A stretch of 64,000 nt of DNA from an uncultured Prevotella sp. (GTDB taxonomy: Bacteria > Bacteroidota > Bacteroidia > Bacteroidales > Bacteroidaceae). Below are positions 60,198 to 64,000 of this stretch, one piece after another; the first letter of the stretch is position 1, and every line of letters begins with the position of its first letter. The DNA lies in NCBI GenBank assembly GCA_947170265.1, contig CAMVSV010000012.1, positions 1-64,000 on the forward strand. The letters run 5' to 3'. Made by a program: the position numbers and the translations under genes. Below the pieces are notes generated by a model. That model was not told the origin of the DNA. It did no database searches and worked only from the letters and a program-made list of their open reading frames with translations.

Positions 60198-60971
60198 ATG
60201 TTTTTTGAATTTGGAATAAAAGACGTCATCGACATAGTGCTCGTGGCACTCATGCTGTACTATGCCTACAAGCTGATGAAAGAATCCAGGTCTCTGAACC
60301 TCTTCATCGGTATACTGCTGTTTGTGGTGATATGGCTCTTCGTGAGCCAGGTACTTGAGATGCGACTGCTCGGGAGCATCATGGACAAGCTCGTGAGCGT
60401 GGGTGTGATAGGACTGATAGTGCTTTTCCAGGAGGAGATAAGGAAGTTCCTCTACAGCCTCGGGGCACACAGAAGGGTGCAGAGCATCATGCGATTTGTG
60501 AGAGGCGACAAGGGCTCCGACCGAAGCAAAGAGCTCAACATGGCCATAGTGATGGCATGCATGAGCATGAGCCGCCACCGCACAGGAGCACTCATAGTGA
60601 TAGAAGGAGCATCACCTCTCGACGACATCGTGGAGACGGGCGACACCATTGACGCACGCATAAACCAAAGACTCATAGAAAACATATTCTTCAAGAACTC
60701 ACCACTCCACGACGGAGCCATGGTGATAGCAAAGAAACGCATAAAGGCAGCAGGATGCATCCTGCCCGTGAGCCATAACCAGGACATACCCAAGTCGCTC
60801 GGACTGCGCCACCGCGCAGCACTGGGCATATCGCAGGTGAGCGATGCCATGGCAGTAGTGGTATCAGAAGAAACGGGAAGGATAAGTGTAGCCACAAACG
60901 GACAGTTCAAGCTCCGGCTCTCTGCCGAGGAGCTTGAAAGCGTGCTCAACAATGAAGGAGGAAAAGCCTGA
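60198..60971 (+). CDS. cdaA: diadenylate cyclase CdaA
   Basis: A 257-residue membrane enzyme making cyclic di-AMP from ATP. Three membrane helices occupy about residues 8-85. The DAC domain (about 100-235) shows the DGA motif in PLHDGAMVI and the RHR motif in GLRHRAALGIS, both catalytic. ATG 60198 gives the normal start. The ATG at 60174 would overlap folP. c-di-AMP controls potassium and cell-wall homeostasis. No phosphodiesterase gene is nearby. Confidence 0.92.
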   Translation: MFFEFGIKDVIDIVLVALMLYYAYKLMKESRSLNLFIGILLFVVIWLFVSQVLEMRLLGSIMDKLVSVGVIGLIVLFQEEIRKFLYSLGAHRRVQSIMRFVRGDKGSDRSKELNMAIVMACMSMSRHRTGALIVIEGASPLDDIVETGDTIDARINQRLIENIFFKNSPLHDGAMVIAKKRIKAAGCILPVSHNQDIPKSLGLRHRAALGISQVSDAMAVVVSEETGRISVATNGQFKLRLSAEELESVLNNEGGKA

Positions 60972-61001
60972 GACAATTCCCACAACCATACCTTTTCCCT
61001 C

Positions 61002-61361
61002 TCATCTCACTATGGCGTGCTGCAAGCGATAGGCTGCCGGTGTCATGCCAAAATGAAGCTTGAACAACCTGTAGAACGTTTGAGGAACAGAAATGCCGCA
61101 GTCGTTGGCAATGCTCTCAATGGTATGGTCAGGCCGCTCGGCAAGTAATGTGGCAGCGTGCTGCATGCGGAGAGAATTGATATATGCAGGAAAAGCCATG
61201 CCTGTGAACTTGCGAAACAGAGGCGCAAATCTGTTCTTGGATATACTCACATACTCACCTATCAACCTCCGCGACAAATCATCGCGAAGATGAAGGCCGT
61301 TGTCAAGTATGGCTTTTTCAACTCTTCTGAACAACATCTCGTCGGTTTCTACTCTCTGCAT
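61002..61361 (-). CDS. short AraC-type DNA-binding protein
   Basis: A 119-residue protein that consists almost only of an AraC/XylS DNA-binding domain: first helix-turn-helix around RRLIGEYVSISKNRFAPLFRKF, second around IESIANDCGISVPQTFYRLFKLHFG. There is no ligand-binding part. It is divergent from pta-ackA across a 280-bp AT-rich gap and could regulate them, but nothing in the sequence proves it. Confidence 0.8.
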   Translation of the reverse strand: MQRVETDEMLFRRVEKAILDNGLHLRDDLSRRLIGEYVSISKNRFAPLFRKFTGMAFPAYINSLRMQHAATLLAERPDHTIESIANDCGISVPQTFYRLFKLHFGMTPAAYRLQHAIVR

Positions 61362-61387
61362 GTATAAATATATTGTTTCGTACGTTG

Positions 61388-61395
61388 CAAATATA
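61388..61395 (-). promoter_or_regulatory. -7 box of the AraC-type gene
   Basis: The minus strand reads TATATTTG, 27 bp upstream of the start codon. No well-placed TTG is visible. Confidence 0.45.
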
Positions 61396-61590
61396 CGATT
61401 AATTATTTACACATAAGTAAATAATTTATAAGTAGTTATCTCAAAAACTCTCATTTGTATATTTTTTAAGTCTTTTTACTTAACATTTAATATAAAAACC
61501 ACCATCCAACTACAACAAACCCACCATTTATACTTACACTTGTAATTAAAAAAACAAAGGAAGAACAATGGTAGAGTCCCACTTTTTTGC

Positions 61591-61598
61591 TAATTTTG
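61591..61598 (+). promoter_or_regulatory. -7 box of pta-ackA
   Basis: TAATTTTG lies 44 bp upstream of pta, with no clear TTG at 19-21 bp. Confidence 0.5.
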
Positions 61599-61641
61599 CA
61601 AAGTCGAGCTGACATATTACCTATTTAATATAAATACCAAC

Positions 61642-62655
61642 ATGGATTTACTACAACAGATTTGCGAACGCGCAAAAAGCAACAGACAGCGAATTGTGCT
61701 GCCGGAAGCAACAGAAGAACGAACACTCAGGGCTGCAGACAGAGTGATTGCCGACAAACTCGCCGACATCATACTCATTGGCAATCCGGAGGAAATCATG
61801 AAGCTCGCCTCACAGTGGGGGCTGACACACATCGGCGGGGCAACCATCATCGACCCACTCAACAACCCCAAGAGCGAAGACTATGCACAGCTGCTTGCCG
61901 AGCTGAGAAAGAAGAAAGGCATGACCATTGAGCAGGCACGCGAGCTGGTGAAGAACCCGCTCTACCTGGGATGCATGATCATCAAGACCGAAGGTGCCGA
62001 CGGACAGATTTCCGGAGCACTCTCCACAACCGGCGACACACTGCGTCCGGCTCTCCAGATAATAAAATGTGCACCAGGCATAACATGCGTGAGCGGAGCC
62101 ATGCTCCTGATAACCAAGCAGCCGCAATATGGCGAGAACGGAGTGCTCGTGGTGGGCGACGTGGCTGTTACGCCCATGCCCGACGCCTCACAGCTCTCAC
62201 AGATAGCCGTATGCACTGCACAGACAGCACAGAGCGTGGCTGGCTTCAGCAACCCACGCGTGGCAATGCTCAGCTTCTCTACCAAAGGCAGTGCCAAGCA
62301 TGAGGTGGTGGACAAGGTGGTGGAAGCCACACGACTCGCAAAGGAACTCAATCCAAGCCTCGACATCGACGGTGAGCTACAAGCCGACGCAGCACTCGTG
62401 CCCTCAGTGGGAGAGAAGAAAGCATCGGGCAGTGCCATTGCAGGAAAAGCCAACGTGCTCGTATTCCCCAACCTCGAGGTAGGAAACATCGGCTACAAGC
62501 TCGTGCAGCGTCTCGGCGATGCCATCGCCATAGGTCCGGTGCTCCAAGGCATTGCCCGTCCGGTAAACGACCTGAGCCGCGGCTGCTCTGTCGACGACAT
62601 CTACTACATGGTGGCCATCACCGCTTGCCAAGCGCAATCTGCAAAACAAGGATGA
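61642..62655 (+). CDS. pta: phosphate acetyltransferase
   Basis: A 337-residue single-domain phosphotransacetylase converting acetyl-CoA to acetyl phosphate. Characteristic segments are RIVLPEATEERTLRAAD, VSGAMLLITKQPQYG, VAMLSFSTKGSAKHE and PNLEVGNIGYKLVQRLG. It lacks the N-terminal regulatory domains of E. coli Pta. It lies 56 bp before ackA, and together they yield acetate and ATP from sugar fermentation. Confidence 0.94.
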   Translation: MDLLQQICERAKSNRQRIVLPEATEERTLRAADRVIADKLADIILIGNPEEIMKLASQWGLTHIGGATIIDPLNNPKSEDYAQLLAELRKKKGMTIEQARELVKNPLYLGCMIIKTEGADGQISGALSTTGDTLRPALQIIKCAPGITCVSGAMLLITKQPQYGENGVLVVGDVAVTPMPDASQLSQIAVCTAQTAQSVAGFSNPRVAMLSFSTKGSAKHEVVDKVVEATRLAKELNPSLDIDGELQADAALVPSVGEKKASGSAIAGKANVLVFPNLEVGNIGYKLVQRLGDAIAIGPVLQGIARPVNDLSRGCSVDDIYYMVAITACQAQSAKQG

Positions 62656-62711
62656 AGTTCAATACACTACATTTCCGAAAAAGTAAACCATAAACCATAA
62701 ATATTACAGAC

Positions 62712-63908
62712 GTGAAGATATTAGTATTAAACTGCGGCTCGTCATCTATAAAGTACAAGCTGTATGACATGGACGACGAGAGCGTGCTCGCACAAGGAGG
62801 AGTGGAACGCATAGGACTCGACGAGGCATTCCTCAAGCTCACACTGCCCAACGGAGAGAAGAAGATAATAAAGCACGACATGCCCGACCATAAGGAAGGC
62901 GTGAACTTCGTGTTCCAGACACTGCTCGACCCGGAGATCGGTGCCATAAAGAGCCTCGACGAGATTGATGCCGTGGGACACCGCATAGTGCAGGGCGGCG
63001 ACCTCTTCGAGAAGAGCTGCCTCGTGGACAAGAGCGTGGAAGACGGCATAGAAAGCCTCTGCGACCTCGCACCCGTGCACAATGCCGGACATCTCAAGGG
63101 CATACGCGCCGTTGATCACCTCATGCCCAACGTGCCACAGGTGACTGTGTTCGACAATGCTTTCCACAGCACCATGCCCGCCTACTCGTTTCTCTATGCC
63201 ATACCTTACGAGATTTACGAGAAATACCATGTGCGCCGCTACGGCTTCCATGGCACCAGCCACCGTTATGTGTCACACCGTGTGGCAGAAATCATGGGCA
63301 AGGACATCAAGGACCTGAAAATCATCACATGCCACATAGGCAACGGTGCCTCGGTGGCAGCCATCAAGGACGGCAAGGTGATGGACACCTCCATGGGACT
63401 CACACCGCTTGCCGGCGTGATGATGGGCAGCCGCTCGGGCGACATCGATGCCTCGGCAGTGACATACATCATGGAGAAGCTCGGCAAGAAACCGCAGGAG
63501 ATGGCTGACTATCTCAACAAGGAAAGCGGAATGTTGGGCATCAGCGGCATATCGAGCGACATGCGCGACGTGGAGAACGCTGCCAATGAGGGCAACGAGC
63601 GTGCCAAGCTCGCACTCAAGATGTATAGCTACCGCATAAAGAAATACATCGGAGCCTATGCTGCCGCCATGGGTGGCGTAGACGTGATAGTATGGACTGC
63701 AGGAGTTGGCGAGAACCAGATCAACATGCGCTATGAGACATGCGATGGGCTGGAGTTCCTCGGTGTGAAGATGGACAGGGAAAAGAACAACACTCGCGGT
63801 GAGGAAGCTGAGATTTCTGCCGACGACAGCCGCGTGAAGGTGTATGTGGTGCCTACCGACGAGGAGATTGTAATTGCCCGCGACACCATGGAACTGGTAA
63901 GCAAGTAA
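62712..63908 (+). CDS. ackA: acetate kinase
   Basis: A 398-residue acetate kinase making ATP from acetyl phosphate. LNCGSSSIKYKLYD opens the protein, GHRIVQGGD, FHSTMP and GFHGTSHRYVS follow, with HIGNGASVAAIKDGK binding nucleotide and GVGENQINMR near the end. The start codon is GTG at 62712 and no in-frame ATG is nearby upstream, so a non-ATG start is real. It is closed by a terminator. Confidence 0.95.
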   Translation: MKILVLNCGSSSIKYKLYDMDDESVLAQGGVERIGLDEAFLKLTLPNGEKKIIKHDMPDHKEGVNFVFQTLLDPEIGAIKSLDEIDAVGHRIVQGGDLFEKSCLVDKSVEDGIESLCDLAPVHNAGHLKGIRAVDHLMPNVPQVTVFDNAFHSTMPAYSFLYAIPYEIYEKYHVRRYGFHGTSHRYVSHRVAEIMGKDIKDLKIITCHIGNGASVAAIKDGKVMDTSMGLTPLAGVMMGSRSGDIDASAVTYIMEKLGKKPQEMADYLNKESGMLGISGISSDMRDVENAANEGNERAKLALKMYSYRIKKYIGAYAAAMGGVDVIVWTAGVGENQINMRYETCDGLEFLGVKMDREKNNTRGEEAEISADDSRVKVYVVPTDEEIVIARDTMELVSK

Positions 63909-63930
63909 CCCTTCACTCAAATACAACAAG

Positions 63931-63968
63931 AAAAAAGCAGGATGCCACGCAACATCCTGCTTTTTTTT
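63931..63968 (+). terminator. terminator of pta-ackA
   Basis: AAAAAAGCAGGATG (63931-63944) pairs with CATCCTGCTTTTTT (from 63953), followed by further T. It begins 22 bp after the ackA stop codon. Confidence 0.92.
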
Positions 63969-64000
63969 CGTATTCACAGCCAGCCCCTTATAAGTTGTCA

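Noticed and set aside
1..64000. Genomic island, prophage or conjugative element around the glycan loci
   Set aside because: I found no integrase, transposase, relaxase, phage gene or tRNA at the borders. Insertion is inferred only from the split arginine cluster.

Overview
The window reads as a chromosomal segment of a Prevotella-like member of the Bacteroidales. The evidence is two SusC/SusD-type outer-membrane glycan uptake systems, Bacteroidetes-type promoters (a TAnnTTTG box at -7, with TTG about 19-20 bp upstream in the best cases), an arginine pathway of the type that uses N-succinylated intermediates, secreted proteins with a C-terminal sorting-like tail, and BspA-like leucine-rich repeats. 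I saw no rRNA, tRNA, CRISPR array, transposase, integrase or phage gene.

Layout. (1) 1-3970: a 69-bp tandem repeat, then argR, a GNAT acyltransferase, argG and argC, closed by a terminator. (2) 4027-20618: a polysaccharide utilization locus built around two GH30 glycosidases, a SusC/SusD pair, a surface glycan-binding lipoprotein, a large modular leucine-rich-repeat protein, a membrane regulator and two small acidic proteins. Gene order resembles the fungal beta-1,6-glucan locus of Bacteroides thetaiotaomicron. (3) 20693-44906: a fructan locus with fructokinase, a sugar permease, three GH32 fructan hydrolases, a DUF4960-type binding protein and SusC/SusD. It also has a separate operon of modular secreted proteins that share domains with one of the GH32 enzymes, and two unusual membrane sensors. 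(4) 44990-45180: a candidate structured RNA with a good promoter. (5) 45391-52820: the second half of the arginine/proline cluster (argD, proC, a cupin regulator, an acyl-CoA ligase, proB, proA and the succinylornithine carbamoyltransferase gene). (6) 52877-63968: housekeeping genes (NigD-like lipoprotein, acyltransferase, ddl, pseudouridine synthase, PASTA protein, rpmH, thioesterase, folP, cdaA, a short AraC protein, pta, ackA).

How it works together. Both sugar loci follow the SusC/D logic: surface binding proteins and endo-acting enzymes cut the polymer, the TonB-dependent SusC/SusD pair imports oligosaccharides, periplasmic enzymes finish digestion, and an inner-membrane permease plus kinase feed fructose into glycolysis. 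Acetate kinase and phosphotransacetylase at the right end would give ATP from the resulting acetyl-CoA. The glycan block of about 41 kb separates argC from argD, genes that I remember as adjacent in Bacteroides. Each half now has its own terminator or promoter.

Most unusual points. The two fructan-locus sensors look like stepwise-reduced hybrid two-component systems: one keeps the histidine box and receiver but lacks the ATPase domain, the other has lost kinase and receiver and joins a periplasmic sugar-binding domain to an AraC DNA-binding domain through one membrane helix, with a recognizable scar of the histidine box. A family of small proteins ending in LWDD/LWEE sits beside the secreted modular proteins of both loci. 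A 267-bp element with terminal inverted repeats occurs twice. A structured RNA candidate lies upstream of a sensor gene.
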